This document shows positions 30,355 through 42,439 of a DNA stretch of 64,000 nt, in pieces (position 1 is the first letter of the stretch; each line of letters begins with the position of its first letter). Origin of the DNA: Cupriavidus basilensis (GTDB taxonomy: Bacteria; Pseudomonadota; Gammaproteobacteria; Burkholderiales; Burkholderiaceae). The stretch lies in the NCBI RefSeq assembly GCF_000832305.1, contig NZ_CP010536.1, positions 2,480,001-2,544,000 of the forward strand, written 5' to 3'. A program made the position numbers and the translations under genes. A model generated the notes under the pieces. It saw nothing but the letters and a program-made list of their open reading frames with translations. It was not told the DNA's origin and searched no databases.

Positions 30355-30957
30355 TCACCTCGACAGCTGCCTGAAAATACGATCTCCAGCCATGAACGCC
30401 TCCAACATGTGCGTGAACCACCATATTTTCCTGGAGCAGCTTCGGTACATGGGTCCGCTCGTCGATCCAGGCATCCACCATATCCGCCCACTCTTGCAAC
30501 ATGTGCGCCGTTGCTCAGCGTACTCGGCCTTGTTGTAGACCGAGCGCGAGGAACGTCCCTCTTCGTGCGCCAGGCACTTTTCGATCCAGTCGCGGTTGAA
30601 GCCCACCTCGTTGAGCAGCGTCGAACCGGTACGGCGCAGGTCGTGGACGGTGAACGGCTCAAGCGGCAAACCGGCGGTCTTGGCCCGCCCGGCCACGATC
30701 TGCGTCACCCGGTTCAGGGTCGCTTTCGACATGCAGGGGTCAGCGTCATAGCGTGACGGCAGGACAAACTTGGAGCCGGCCGCGCAGGTGTGCATCGCCA
30801 CGAAGATGTCGAGCGCCTGGCGCGATAGATAGACGACATGCGAGTTGCGCCCCTTCATCCGCCGCTTCGGGATCGTCCACGTCGCGTTCTCGAAGTCGAC
30901 CTCATCCCAGGTCGCTTCGATCAGTTCGCTCTTGCGCACCAGCGTCAGCAGGTTCTA
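30355..30957 (-). pseudogene. Tyrosine integrase remnant, copy C (5' end missing)
   Basis: It begins inside the catalytic domain (LLTLVRKSELIEATWDEVDF) and continues through TLNRVTQIVAGRAKTAGLPL, VHDLRRTGSTLLNEVGF (HxxR) and RSVYNKAEY (catalytic Tyr). After EQRR a frameshift disturbs the C-terminus (the other frame reads HMLQEWADMVDAWIDER). All N-terminal domains are missing, and the break lies directly at the guaA terminator. Copies of this family that insert at the 3' end of guaA are known in Proteobacteria, and the position here fits that. Confidence 0.8.
30701..30951. repeat. Direct repeat with 28078-28327 (integrase copies C and B)
   Basis: Second member of the B/C pair; it ends exactly where the intact island boundary meets the guaA terminator. 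Confidence 0.75.
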
Positions 30958-30989
30958 AAAGACGAAACCCGCGACGAATCGCGGGTTTC
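30953..30989 (-). terminator. Rho-independent terminator of guaA
   Basis: GAAACCCGCG (30964-30973) and CGCGGGTTTC (30980-30989) form a perfect 10-bp stem with a 6-nt loop. On the minus strand it is followed by TCTTTTAG. It lies 46 bp downstream of the guaA stop codon and marks the edge of the foreign region. Confidence 0.85.
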
Positions 30990-31034
30990 CGGGGGATTGC
31001 CAATAGCCGTCAATCGCTATTTGCTAATGTGAAA

Positions 31035-32654
31035 TCACTCCCACTCGATCGTCGCCGGCGGCTTGCCCGACACGTCATACACCACGCGATTCAAGCCACG
31101 CACCTCATTGATGATGCGGTTCGAACAGCGGCCCAGCAGCGCGTACGGCAAATGCGCCCAGTGCGCCGTCATGAAGTCGGTGGTCTGCACCGCGCGCAGC
31201 GCGACCACGTAGTCATAGGTGCGGCCGTCGCCCATCACGCCAACCGACTTGACCGGCAGGAACACCGCAAAGGCCTGGCTGGTCAGGTCGTACCAGCTCT
31301 TGCCCACTTGCGAAGGCTCGCACATGCCGGCGGCGGCATCCTGCTCGGTAGCGACCGTGCCACGCAGCTCTTCGATGAAGATCGCGTCGGCGCGGCGCAG
31401 CAGCTCGGCGTAGTCACGCTTGACTTCGCCCAGGATACGCACGCCCAGGCCCGGGCCGGGGAACGGGTGGCGGTAGACCATCTCGGGCGGCAGGCCGAGC
31501 GCCACGCCGAGTTCGCGAACTTCGTCCTTGAACAGGTCGCGCAGCGGCTCGAGCAGCTTCAGGCCCAGTGTTTCCGGCAGGCCGCCCACATTGTGGTGGC
31601 TCTTGATGGTGGTGGCCTTCTTGGTCTTGGTGCCGCCGGACTCCACCACGTCGGGGTAGATCGTGCCTTGTGCCAGCCACTTCGCGTTGGTCAGCTTCTT
31701 GGCCTCGGCCTGGAACACTTCGACGAACTCGCGGCCGATGATCTTGCGCTTTTGCTCGGGATCGGTCACGCCGGCCAGGTGGCCGAGGAACTGCTCGGAC
31801 GCGTCGATGGCGATGACCTTGGCGTGCAGGCGGCCGGCGAACATATCCATCACCATCTTGCCTTCGTTCAGGCGCAGCAGGCCGTGGTCAACGAACACGC
31901 AGGTGAGCTGGTCGCCGATGGCGCGGTGGATCAGGGCAGCGGCCACCGAGGAATCGACGCCGCCGGACAGGCCGAGGATCACTTCTTCGTCGCCGACCTG
32001 TTCGCGGATCTTGGCGACGGCTTCGGTGATGTGGTCATGCATGACCCAGTCAGGCTTGGCGCCCGCGATCTTCAGCACGAAGCGCTCCAGGATGTCGCGG
32101 CCCTTGGCGGTATGCGTGACTTCCGGGTGGAACTGCACGGCGTAGTAGCCGCGCGCTTCGTCGGCCATGGCAGCGATCGGGCAGCTGGGCGTGGAGGCCA
32201 TCAGCTTGAAGCCCGGCGGCAGCTCGGCGACCTTGTCGCCATGGCTCATCCAGACCTTGAGCATGCCGTGGCCTTCGGGCGTGGAGAAATCTTCCAGGTC
32301 CTTGAGCAGCGCGGTGTGGCCATGCGCGCGCATCTCGGCGTAGCCGAACTCGCGATGGTCGCTCCACTCCACCTTGCCGCCCAGTTGCACGGCCATGGTC
32401 TGCATGCCGTAGCAGATGCCCAGCACCGGCACGCCGAGGTCCCATACGGCCTGCGGCGCGCGCAGCTGGTGGTCTTCGTAGGTGCTGGCGTGGCTGCCGG
32501 ACAGGATGATGCCCTTGGGCGCGAACTCGCGCACGAATTCGTCCGTGACGTCGTTCGGGTGGATTTCGCAGTAGACGTGCGCTTCGCGCACGCGGCGGGC
32601 GATCAGCTGCGTGACTTGCGAGCCGAAATCAAGGATGAGGACTTTGTCGTGCAT
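31035..32654 (-). CDS. guaA: GMP synthase (glutamine-hydrolysing)
   Basis: A 539-residue enzyme that makes GMP from XMP, ATP and glutamine. The N-terminal class I glutamine amidotransferase has [10 protein letters not shown] with the catalytic Cys and the downstream HPEVTHT His/Glu; the ATP-pyrophosphatase domain has [10 protein letters not shown]; the C-terminal dimerisation domain ends in the conserved PPATIEWE. Length and motifs are complete. It lies downstream of a small membrane protein gene and guaB on the same strand, with a short overlap with the former, so the three are probably one operon. Confidence 0.97.
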   Translation of the reverse strand: MHDKVLILDFGSQVTQLIARRVREAHVYCEIHPNDVTDEFVREFAPKGIILSGSHASTYEDHQLRAPQAVWDLGVPVLGICYGMQTMAVQLGGKVEWSDHREFGYAEMRAHGHTALLKDLEDFSTPEGHGMLKVWMSHGDKVAELPPGFKLMASTPSCPIAAMADEARGYYAVQFHPEVTHTAKGRDILERFVLKIAGAKPDWVMHDHITEAVAKIREQVGDEEVILGLSGGVDSSVAAALIHRAIGDQLTCVFVDHGLLRLNEGKMVMDMFAGRLHAKVIAIDASEQFLGHLAGVTDPEQKRKIIGREFVEVFQAEAKKLTNAKWLAQGTIYPDVVESGGTKTKKATTIKSHHNVGGLPETLGLKLLEPLRDLFKDEVRELGVALGLPPEMVYRHPFPGPGLGVRILGEVKRDYAELLRRADAIFIEELRGTVATEQDAAAGMCEPSQVGKSWYDLTSQAFAVFLPVKSVGVMGDGRTYDYVVALRAVQTTDFMTAHWAHLPYALLGRCSNRIINEVRGLNRVVYDVSGKPPATIEWE

Positions 32655-33231
32655 GATGGGCGGATGGCGTTTCGTCCGGTACGGGCTCGGTCATCACTTC
32701 GGTGCCCGGACCATAGCCGGGCGGCGGCGTGACACCCGGCTCGCGCCGGTATTCGGGTGATTGCGGCCGGCGTGCCACGGGGGCGGTGCCGGCATCCTTG
32801 TTTTGCGTCTCTTTTTGCAGCTCGCGCTGCTCGCGTTCGCGCACGCGTACGCGCTTGGCGGCCGGGATCTGCACCGCGGCGAAGAAGGCCAGGATCGCGG
32901 CCAGCACAGGCAGCCAGATCTTGCCGGCGCCCTGCACCGGCAGGTCGAACATAAGCATCCACGCCACGATCAGCACCGCGCTGGCGAGGTTGACCTGCCC
33001 GACTGTTCGCGCCACCGCCACCGTAAGCTGCCCGTTAACGGTTGCCTGCCACAGCAGCAAGGCCAGGCCGACCAGGGCCACGCCGAGCAACTGCCCGTAC
33101 ATCGCGGGCTGCGGCTGCGGCAATTGCAGCGCGCTATAAAGGGTCGTGAAAGGCGACAGCAGCATGACGATGCCGAGCAGCAGGTTCAGCAACGCGTCCA
33201 GGAACAGCACGGCACGCAGCAATACTTTCAT
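32629..33231 (-). CDS. Small multi-pass membrane protein of unknown function
   Basis: A 200-residue protein with four predicted transmembrane helices in the first ~120 residues (for example [64 protein letters not shown]). A charged and Pro-rich cytoplasmic tail follows. The start at 33231 follows AAGGAG. The last codons overlap the first 26 nt of guaA. The gene sits between guaB and guaA as in other Cupriavidus/Ralstonia-type genomes; no function is known to me. Confidence 0.8.
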   Translation of the reverse strand: MKVLLRAVLFLDALLNLLLGIVMLLSPFTTLYSALQLPQPQPAMYGQLLGVALVGLALLLWQATVNGQLTVAVARTVGQVNLASAVLIVAWMLMFDLPVQGAGKIWLPVLAAILAFFAAVQIPAAKRVRVREREQRELQKETQNKDAGTAPVARRPQSPEYRREPGVTPPPGYGPGTEVMTEPVPDETPSAHHARQSPHP

Positions 33232-33372
33232 GAGAACTCCTTCCGGCCAGGCGCAGTGCCTGGCTTGCGGGCGGCGCCGGGCGGCGCAGCCGGCGCGCGG
33301 CTGGCGGGACATCCAGGTCCCGCACAGCCGCCAGTTCATTGAGACCTGCCTGGTCGACTCACTGGCATCGAC

Positions 33373-34836
33373 TTACTCGATGTAGTAGTTCGGCGCTTCC
33401 TTGGTGATCTGCACGTCGTGCACATGCGACTCGCGCATGCCCGCGGCGGTGATCTGCACGAACTCGGACGTCTCGTGCCAGTCGGCGATCGAGCTGCTGC
33501 CGCAGTAACCCATGGAGGCACGCACGCCGCCGCACATCTGGTGGATGATGGCAGTGACCGAGCCCTTGTAGGCCACGCGGCCTTCAATGCCTTCGGGGAC
33601 CAGCTTGTCGACGTTGGCGGTGTTGTCTTCCTGGAAGTAGCGATCCGCCGCGCCGTCCTTCATCGCGCCGACCGAACCCATGCCGCGGTAGCTCTTGAAG
33701 GAGCGACCCTGGTACAGGAAGACTTCACCCGGCGACTCTTCGGTGCCGGAGAACATGCCGCCCATCATCACCACATGCGCGCCGGCAGCCAGTGCCTTGG
33801 CGATGTCGCCCGAGTAGCGGATGCCGCCGTCGGCCACCAGCGGCACGCCGGTGCCCTTGAGGGCTTCGGCCACGTTGGATACCGCGGTGATCTGCGGCAC
33901 GCCCACGCCAGCGACGATACGGGTGGTGCAGATCGAGCCCGGGCCGATGCCGACCTTGACGCCGTCGGCGCCATGATCGACCAGCGCGCGCGCGGCAGCA
34001 CCGGTGGCGATGTTGCCGCCGATCACCTGCACTTGCGGGTAGTTCTGCTTGACCCAGCGCACACGGTCCAGCACGCCCTGGCTGTGGCCGTGGGCGGTAT
34101 CGACCACGATCACGTCCACGCCGGCCTTGACCAGCAGGTCCACGCGTTCGTCGTTGTCAGGGCCCACGCCGACTGCGGCGCCGACCCGCAACTGGCCGCG
34201 GTCATCCTTGCTGGCCAGCGGATGTTCCACCGCCTTCTGAATGTCCTTGACGGTGATCAGGCCATTGAGCTCGAAGTCCTTGTTGACGACCAGCACGCGC
34301 TCCAGGCGGTGGCGGTTCATCAGGCGCTTGGCGTCTTCCAGCGATGCGTCTTCGCCCACCGTGACGAGCTTCTCGCGCGGCGTCATCTTGGCGCGCGCGG
34401 GCGCGTCCAGCTCTTCCTCGAAACGCAGGTCGCGGTTGGTGATGATGCCGACCACGGTCTTGCCTTCCACCACCGGGAAACCGGAGATGCCGTATTGATG
34501 TGATAGTGCAATCACATCGCGGATCTTCATGTCGGGGGGAATGGTGATTGGGTCACGCAGCACGCCGGATTCGTAGCGCTTCACGCGCGCCACTTCCCGC
34601 GCCTGGTCGGCCGGCTTCAGGTTCTTGTGGACAATGCCGATACCACCAGCCTGCGCCATGGCAATTGCCAGGCGGGCTTCCGTGACGGTATCCATGGCGG
34701 CGGATACCAGCGGAATGTTCAGTTCGATCGAACGGGTCAGGCGGGTACGGAGCGAAACATCCCGGGGCAGTACCGACGAATAGGCCGGCACGAGGAGCAC
34801 GTCATCGAATGTGAGTGCTTTCTGGACAAGACGCAT
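33373..34836 (-). CDS. guaB: Inosine-5'-monophosphate dehydrogenase
   Basis: A 487-residue enzyme that oxidises IMP to XMP with NAD+, the committed step to GMP. The TIM barrel carries the catalytic loop [15 protein letters not shown] with the active Cys, and the flap region near [17 protein letters not shown] pair is inserted at about residues 95-205 ([34 protein letters not shown]). It is first in the guaB-guaA set; a perfect TATAAT lies just upstream. Confidence 0.97.
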   Translation of the reverse strand: MRLVQKALTFDDVLLVPAYSSVLPRDVSLRTRLTRSIELNIPLVSAAMDTVTEARLAIAMAQAGGIGIVHKNLKPADQAREVARVKRYESGVLRDPITIPPDMKIRDVIALSHQYGISGFPVVEGKTVVGIITNRDLRFEEELDAPARAKMTPREKLVTVGEDASLEDAKRLMNRHRLERVLVVNKDFELNGLITVKDIQKAVEHPLASKDDRGQLRVGAAVGVGPDNDERVDLLVKAGVDVIVVDTAHGHSQGVLDRVRWVKQNYPQVQVIGGNIATGAAARALVDHGADGVKVGIGPGSICTTRIVAGVGVPQITAVSNVAEALKGTGVPLVADGGIRYSGDIAKALAAGAHVVMMGGMFSGTEESPGEVFLYQGRSFKSYRGMGSVGAMKDGAADRYFQEDNTANVDKLVPEGIEGRVAYKGSVTAIIHQMCGGVRASMGYCGSSSIADWHETSEFVQITAAGMRESHVHDVQITKEAPNYYIE

Positions 34837-34862
34837 AGCAATTCCTCTAGGCGCAAAACCGA

Positions 34863-34868
34863 ATTATA
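34863..34868 (-). promoter_or_regulatory. -10 element of the guaB promoter
   Basis: TATAAT on the minus strand lies 27 bp before the guaB start codon, so the leader would be about 20 nt. No strong -35 element is seen at 16-18 bp. Confidence 0.55.
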
Positions 34869-34959
34869 CAGGAATGGCACGTTTCTTGACGCGCCTGCGA
34901 GTGCCCTTGTTCAAGTCTGCTATGCTCTTTGTCTTTTTTTCAGGGATAGGCAGGCCACG

Positions 34960-35928
34960 ATGGGTATTGGCGTACTGTGCGGCCTGCTGGCCGGCGCCTT
35001 CTGGGGCATGGTGTTTATCGCCCCCAAGCTACTGCCCCTATTCTCGCCCTGGGAACTCGCGATCGGCCGCTACCTGGCCTATGGGCTGGTCGCCTTCATC
35101 GCCGCGCTGCCGCTGATGAAGCGCATTGCACGCAAGCTCACGCGCGCGGACTGCCTTGCGCTGCTGCGCCAGGCCTTCACCGGCAACCTGCTGTACTACG
35201 TGCTGCTGGCGTTCGGCGTGCAACTGGCCGGCGTGGGCCCCACTTCGCTGATCATCGGCATCCTGCCCATCTCCGTCACCATCATGGGCCGGCGTGACCA
35301 TGGCGCCGTGCCGCTGTCGCGCCTGATCTGGCCGCTGCTGGTGGTGGCCGCCGGCATCGCCTGCATCAATATCGACCTGTTCGCCGGCGGCGGACATGCG
35401 CACGGCGCTGCCGCGGGCGAGGCGGTGCGCACGGTCTGGCAACGGCTGGCCGGCGTGATGTGCGCGGCAGGCGCGCTGGTGTGCTGGACACTCTACGCGG
35501 TCGACAACGCACGCTACCTGCAGCGCAACCCGCAGTACAGCGGCAATGAATGGTCCGCGCTGTATGGCATCTCCACCGGCGTGGTGTCGGTGGTGCTTGC
35601 GCTGCTGGCGCTGCTGGGCTGGCTGGTGGCCGGCGACAGCCTGGATGCGGCCAGCGGCGGCCGTGACTGGCAGTGGTTCTGGATGGTCAACGCGGCCGTG
35701 GCGCTCGGCGCGTCACTGATCGGCAACAACCTCTGGAATATCTCCAGCCGCCGCCTGCCGCTTACGCTCTCGGGGCAAATGATCGTATTCGAGACGCTGT
35801 TCGCGCTGGCGTACGGCTTTGTCTTCGACCATCGCCTGCCGCGCCCGCTGGAGATCGCGGCCATCGCGCTGCTCATGATTGGCGTGGCCTGGTCGGTTCG
35901 CTTGCACGCGGTCGACAAGTCTGCCTAA
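34960..35928 (+). CDS. EamA/DMT-superfamily transporter
   Basis: A 322-residue inner-membrane protein with about ten hydrophobic helices arranged as two EamA repeats; the first begins VLCGLLAGAFWGMVFIAPKL. Members export amino acids, sugars or other metabolites by proton exchange; the substrate here is not predictable. The ATG at 34960 was chosen over an upstream extension because the extension runs into guaB antisense and this start begins right at the first helix. It is divergent from guaB. Confidence 0.87.
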   Translation: MGIGVLCGLLAGAFWGMVFIAPKLLPLFSPWELAIGRYLAYGLVAFIAALPLMKRIARKLTRADCLALLRQAFTGNLLYYVLLAFGVQLAGVGPTSLIIGILPISVTIMGRRDHGAVPLSRLIWPLLVVAAGIACINIDLFAGGGHAHGAAAGEAVRTVWQRLAGVMCAAGALVCWTLYAVDNARYLQRNPQYSGNEWSALYGISTGVVSVVLALLALLGWLVAGDSLDAASGGRDWQWFWMVNAAVALGASLIGNNLWNISSRRLPLTLSGQMIVFETLFALAYGFVFDHRLPRPLEIAAIALLMIGVAWSVRLHAVDKSA

Positions 35929-36046
35929 ACTAGCGGCCAATCCCGGCAGCCAAGGGCGCGCGAGTCACTCGCACAGCGGGGTTCCAGCCCTGCACGCCCT
36001 GCCGCCGCACTCACTCTCACCGCAGGCTGCCCCAACACGCTAAGCC

Positions 36047-36628
36047 ATGAAACGATCGACCGCGCACATCAAGCTCGCCACGCTGGCCGCCCTCGCCTGC
36101 CTGTGCCAGGCAACCACCGCCCAGGCGGATTCGCAATGGCAGTGGCGCGACGGCAGCGGCCGCATGGTCTACAGCGACGTGCCGCCGCCGCCCTCGGTGC
36201 CTGCCGCCAGCGTGATCAAGGCACCCGGACGCTTTGCCGGCAGCTTGCGCCCGGTCGAGCCGCCGGGCGGCTCGCCAGCCGCGGCAGCCGGCCCTGCAGG
36301 CGTTGCCGCCGCCACCCAGGCTGCGCCGGCGCCGGGCGCAAAGGGCAATGGCAACGCGAAAAAAGAGTCGGTGGCAAGTGCCGAGGAAGCCTTCGAGAAA
36401 CGCCGCGCCGCGCAGGCGAAGGCCGAAGCGGACCAGGCCGCCAAGGACCTGGCTGCGCAGGAGCGCCAGGTGCGCTGCGCGCAATCGCGCAACTATGCGA
36501 TGTCCCTGCAGCAGAACCGCCGCATTGCCGTGTCAGCGCCAGACGGCTCGCCGCAGCAACTGAACGATGATGAGCGGCAGGCCGAACTGCAGCGCGTCAA
36601 CGCCACGCTCGAGCAAAACTGCACCTGA
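36047..36628 (+). CDS. DUF4124 domain secreted protein
   Basis: A 193-residue protein with a signal peptide ending in TTAQA. The DUF4124 segment follows at once (WQWRDGSGRMVYSDVPPP). The middle is an Ala/Pro/Gly-rich linker and the last ~80 residues are a charged helical region (EEAFEKRRAAQAKAEADQAA) with two Cys. It is probably periplasmic; family function is unknown. It converges with the RnfH-like gene. Confidence 0.85.
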   Translation: MKRSTAHIKLATLAALACLCQATTAQADSQWQWRDGSGRMVYSDVPPPPSVPAASVIKAPGRFAGSLRPVEPPGGSPAAAAGPAGVAAATQAAPAPGAKGNGNAKKESVASAEEAFEKRRAAQAKAEADQAAKDLAAQERQVRCAQSRNYAMSLQQNRRIAVSAPDGSPQQLNDDERQAELQRVNATLEQNCT

Positions 36629-36657
36629 GCGCCTTTGCAACGCCGCACCGGGGCCGC

Positions 36658-37005
36658 TCAGCCGCCACGCAGCCATTTCAGCCCTTCGCGCGTGCCGCCC
36701 TTGCGGGTCTTTTGCACGCGCCGGTTGCGGGCCGACTGGGGATCGGCCACCAGCGGGCGATAGACCTCGACGCGGTCGCCGGCCCGCACCAGGGTGTCCG
36801 GCGTCTTGAGCTTGCTGAAAATGCCGACCCGCATGGTGGCGGGATCCACCTCCGGACAAGCCTGCAGCAGGCCCGAGGCCGCGATCGCGGCGACAATGCT
36901 GGTGCCGCAGGGCACCTCGACCTCCTTCAGGAAGGCGTCGCCAGGGCGGGCATAGCAAACCGTGATGCGCACCGGGGCCGCGGTGCCGGCGTCGTGCTCA
37001 GCCAT
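36658..37005 (-). CDS. RnfH family (UPF0125) protein
   Basis: A 115-residue beta-grasp protein. The conserved core includes ITVCYARPGDAFLKEVEVP, VGIFSKLKTPDTLVRAGDRV and EVYRPLVADPQSARNRR. RnfH-like proteins are commonly encoded next to RatA and SmpB, as here, but their job is unknown. It overlaps the end of the RatA-like gene by 8 nt. The start at 37005 (MAEHDAG) is favoured because the fold begins shortly after it. Confidence 0.9.
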   Translation of the reverse strand: MAEHDAGTAAPVRITVCYARPGDAFLKEVEVPCGTSIVAAIAASGLLQACPEVDPATMRVGIFSKLKTPDTLVRAGDRVEVYRPLVADPQSARNRRVQKTRKGGTREGLKWLRGG

Positions 37006-37435
37006 TGCCGTAGACCATTTCGGCACGCTTGACGAACGCATCGACAAACGTGTTGGCGATCATGCTGAACACCGGCCCGATGATTTTCTCCAGCAGGAAG
37101 CTGGAAAACTCGTAGTGCAGGTGGAATTCGATCTTGCAGGCATCCTCACGCAGCGGCGTGAAGCGCCAGGAACCGCTGAAGGTCTTGAAGGGGCCGTCCT
37201 CGAACACCATATCGATCCTGGTGGGCCGCTCCTGCGTATTGCGGGTGTGGAAATACTGCTTGATGCCGTTGAAGTGGATGTAGATCTTGGCGTCAAGCAT
37301 CGTCTCGGTCTGCTCGAACACCTCCACGCCCCCGCACCAGGGGAGGAACTTGGGATAGTCCTCGACTTGCGTGACCAGGTTGTACATCTGCTCGGCGGAA
37401 TGGCCGAGCAGCACGGATTTATGGACGTCTGCCAT
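36998..37435 (-). CDS. RatA/Coq10-like START-domain protein
   Basis: A 145-residue START/polyketide-cyclase-fold protein (MADVHKSVLLGHSAEQMYNL, VEDYPKFLPWCGG, WRFTPL, FHLHYEFSSFLL). In E. coli RatA binds 50S subunits and blocks 70S formation; eukaryotic Coq10 binds ubiquinone. Which activity applies cannot be told from sequence. It is divergent from smpB with a 238-nt gap, the usual arrangement in proteobacteria. An upstream ATG at 37450 is possible. Confidence 0.9.
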   Translation of the reverse strand: MADVHKSVLLGHSAEQMYNLVTQVEDYPKFLPWCGGVEVFEQTETMLDAKIYIHFNGIKQYFHTRNTQERPTRIDMVFEDGPFKTFSGSWRFTPLREDACKIEFHLHYEFSSFLLEKIIGPVFSMIANTFVDAFVKRAEMVYGNG

Positions 37436-37673
37436 GTAGTGGGGAATCATGGCCCGCGCAGGCGCCGCCAGCGCATGACGCACTGCGGAATCCACCGGAG
37501 CGGGCCGGTTTGCTAGAATCCCGATTTTAGCCCACGCGCGCGCCGACGGCACCCAGGGCGCGCACGATAGCGCCCAAACCGCGGCTTGATGGGCTTGCAC
37601 GGCCCTGCAGCGTCTTCCCCCTTCGTTTTTTGGTGTTCGTTTTACTTATCTCCATTTCCACTATCCGGACCGC

Positions 37674-38126
37674 ATGACCATCGCAGAAAACAAGAAAGCC
37701 TTTTTCGACTACTTCATCGAAGAGCGATATGAGGCGGGGATCGTGCTCGAAGGCTGGGAAGTCAAGGCGATCCGTGCGGGACGCGTGCAGATCAAGGAAG
37801 GCTACGTGGTCATTCGCGACGCCGAGCTGTTCCTGATCGGCGCCCATATCAGCCCCCTGCACAGCGCCTCCACCCACGTCTCGCCCGACGCGGTGCGCAC
37901 CCGCAAGCTGCTGCTCAAGGCAGAAGAGATCAAGCGCCTGATCGGCAAGGTGGAGCAGCGCGGCTTCACGATCGTGCCGCTCAACCTGCATTACACGCGC
38001 GGACGCGTCAAATGCGAGATCGGCCTGGCCAAGGGCAAGAAGCTGTTCGACAAGCGCGAGACCGAGAAGGACCGCGACTGGCAGCGGGAGAAGGCGCGCA
38101 TCATGAAGGGCGCGGGCAAGGAGTAA
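37674..38126 (+). CDS. smpB: SsrA-binding protein SmpB
   Basis: A 150-residue tmRNA partner that brings alanyl-tmRNA to stalled ribosomes. Diagnostic segments are [34 protein letters not shown] and the Lys/Arg-rich C-terminal tail ([20 protein letters not shown]) that inserts into the empty mRNA channel. Full length. No tmRNA gene (ssrA) was recognised nearby. Confidence 0.97.
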   Translation: MTIAENKKAFFDYFIEERYEAGIVLEGWEVKAIRAGRVQIKEGYVVIRDAELFLIGAHISPLHSASTHVSPDAVRTRKLLLKAEEIKRLIGKVEQRGFTIVPLNLHYTRGRVKCEIGLAKGKKLFDKRETEKDRDWQREKARIMKGAGKE

Positions 38127-38200
38127 AAGACCGAGGCAGCGCGGCGGCAAGCCGCAGACTGCCTCCTCTGTGCAAGGCTTGCGCTTCAAGCTCCCTCGCT

Positions 38201-39133
38201 TCAAGCCCCCTTCTGCTGGCCTTTGACGATCTGCAGCGCCGACGCAACCATGGTGCTCATGTCGCCAAGGTTGCCCGGCACGATCAGCGTGTTGCCTTGC
38301 TTGGCCAGATTGCCGAAGGCGCTCACGTACTCCTCCGCCACCTTCAGGTTCACCGCCTCCATGCCGCCGTCCGTGCGGATGGCATGCCCGATCTTCTCGA
38401 TGGCTTGCGCGTTGGCCTCCGCCACCGCCAGGATCGCCGAGGCCTCGCCCTGCGCCCGGTTGATGGCGGCCTGCCGCTCGCCTTCGGACTTCTGGATGGC
38501 GGCCTCGCGCGCGCCCGTGGCCAGGTTGATCTGCTCCTGGCGCTTGCCTTCCGACGCGGCGATCAGCGCGCGCTTTTCACGCTCGGCGGTAATCTGCGCC
38601 TGCATCGCATGCAGGATTTCCTTGGGTGGCGTGAGATCCTTGATCTCGTAGCGCAGCACCTTCACGCCCCAACTCGCGGCGGCCTCGTCCAGCGCATTGA
38701 CCACGCTATGGTTGATGTACTCGCGCTCCTCGAAGGTCTTGTCCAGCTCCAGCTTGCCGATGACCGAGCGCAGCGTGGTCTGCGACAACTGGGTGATAGC
38801 CACCACAAAATTGCTGGACCCGTAGGATGCCTTCATCGGGTCGGTCACCTGGAAATACAGCACGCCGTCCACCTGCAATTGCGTGTTGTCCTTGGTGATG
38901 CAGATCTGGCTCGGCACATCGAGCGGGATTTCCTTCAGAACATGCTTGTAGGCCACGCGATCGATGAAGGGCAGCACGACAGTCAGCCCCGGCGTCAGCG
39001 TGGCGCGGTACTTGCCGAGCCGCTCCAGCACCCAGGCATGTTGCTGCGGCACGATCTTGAAGCTTTGCGCCACCAGCACGATGACGGCGACCAGGATCAG
39101 CAGGGGCAGCAGGCTGCCGAAGAATTCGAACAT
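38201..39133 (-). CDS. SPFH/band 7 (stomatin-like, QmcA type) membrane protein
   Basis: A 310-residue protein with one N-terminal transmembrane helix (LLPLLILVAVIVLVAQSF) and an SPFH domain beginning IVPQQHAWVLERLGKYRATL. A long helical region rich in Ala/Glu follows (EREKRALIAASEGKRQEQIN), which forms oligomeric cages in flotillin-like proteins. It follows an NfeD gene by 73 nt on the same strand; SPFH-NfeD pairs act together in membrane quality control. Start at 39133 follows GGAGG. Confidence 0.92.
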   Translation of the reverse strand: MFEFFGSLLPLLILVAVIVLVAQSFKIVPQQHAWVLERLGKYRATLTPGLTVVLPFIDRVAYKHVLKEIPLDVPSQICITKDNTQLQVDGVLYFQVTDPMKASYGSSNFVVAITQLSQTTLRSVIGKLELDKTFEEREYINHSVVNALDEAAASWGVKVLRYEIKDLTPPKEILHAMQAQITAEREKRALIAASEGKRQEQINLATGAREAAIQKSEGERQAAINRAQGEASAILAVAEANAQAIEKIGHAIRTDGGMEAVNLKVAEEYVSAFGNLAKQGNTLIVPGNLGDMSTMVASALQIVKGQQKGA

Positions 39134-39206
39134 GGGACCTCCGTGACGGGGTTGACAAAAACGAACTGAAAAAACAGGGAAAACCGAGGCCGCGCCCTGC
39201 CTTGCA

Positions 39207-39632
39207 CTATCGCGGGCTGACGAAGAGCGTGTTGCCGCGCACCGCGACGATGCGAAAACGCCCGGGCGCTGCTGGGCCGGCCGCCTGGAGTTCCACATCC
39301 CAGTCGGTGCCACGGTAACGCACGCGTGCCCGCCCGGCGTCGCCCCAGGCCGGCACCTCAAGCTCCTGGCCGATGTCCGGGTTGACGTTGGGATCGCGCT
39401 CCGCCGCCTCGCGCCTCACGCGTCCATAGCGGGAGCGCCGCAGCGCGACAAAGCCGGCCAGCGCCACCAGCGCCGCCAGCAGGGTCTGGGCGGCTGCGCC
39501 AAGCCCGGCCAGCGCACCCAGGCCACCCGCCGCCGCGCCCAGCGCTACCATCAGCAGATAAAAGGTGCCAAGCCCCAGTTCCGCGATCACCAGGACCGCC
39601 GCCAGCGCAAACCAGATGTAGTACGGCGCCAT
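39207..39632 (-). CDS. NfeD family membrane protein
   Basis: A 141-residue short NfeD. Three to four hydrophobic segments occupy residues 1-70 (YYIWFALAAVLVIAELGLGT and following). The C-terminal ~65 residues form an OB fold (ELEVPAWGDAGRARVRYRGT, FRIVAVRGNTLFV). It is first in a two-gene unit with the SPFH protein and is thought to modulate its assembly. Confidence 0.9.
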   Translation of the reverse strand: MAPYYIWFALAAVLVIAELGLGTFYLLMVALGAAAGGLGALAGLGAAAQTLLAALVALAGFVALRRSRYGRVRREAAERDPNVNPDIGQELEVPAWGDAGRARVRYRGTDWDVELQAAGPAAPGRFRIVAVRGNTLFVSPR

Positions 39633-39695
39633 CTTTGCCTCCTTGCTTACCTGCGTATCTGCGTATCTGCTTACCTGCGTTTGTCCTGGCCACGG

Positions 39696-39738
39696 CCAAA
39701 AAAAAACCCCGCAGCGCCAGGGCGCCTGCGGGGGTTCG
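39696..39738 (-). terminator. Rho-independent terminator of ppsA
   Basis: An inverted repeat built on ACCCCGCAG and CTGCGGGGGT, with a GC-rich loop, lies about 50 bp after the ppsA stop. On the minus strand it is followed by a run of nine T. Confidence 0.85.
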
Positions 39739-39786
39739 GAACACCTGGCGCAGGGCCGGTGTACCGCTATTGTGACGTCAAATGCC

Positions 39787-42171
<2,385 letters not shown>

Positions 42172-42356
42172 AAAAGCCTCAAAACAAAGTAAGAAACCTG
42201 TTGCTGACGCCCGGAATATTGTTGGAGTTCTGCTACCGGACGGATCGCTTGGCTAAACAGCCCCAGCGGCTCACAATCGGCGTGCGATCGTGATTGCTGC
42301 GGCGCACATTGTTGACAATTCGTGGCCGAATCGTTGTGCCAACAGCGCTGGCGGAA

Positions 42357-42385
42357 TTGCTTAGCGAAAAGATCGCCGCTATTCT
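42357..42385 (+). promoter_or_regulatory. Candidate promoter for ppsR
   Basis: TTGCTT (42357-42362) and TATTCT (42380-42385) are 17 bp apart. Transcription would start about 48 nt before the chosen ppsR ATG. Confidence 0.5.
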
Positions 42386-42439
42386 ACCGTGCCGCACCGC
42401 ACTTTCGCGGAACGCGGATTCAAAAATAATTGTCCATAC

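Noticed and set aside
30957..31060. Possible attachment-site repeat at the guaA 3' end
   Set aside because: I looked for a second copy of the guaA end sequence within the island and did not find one; the other end may lie outside the window or be deleted.
30753..32732. A 659-codon plus-strand frame antisense to guaA
   Set aside because: Spans both integrase copy C and guaA without any motif; explained by antisense codon bias.
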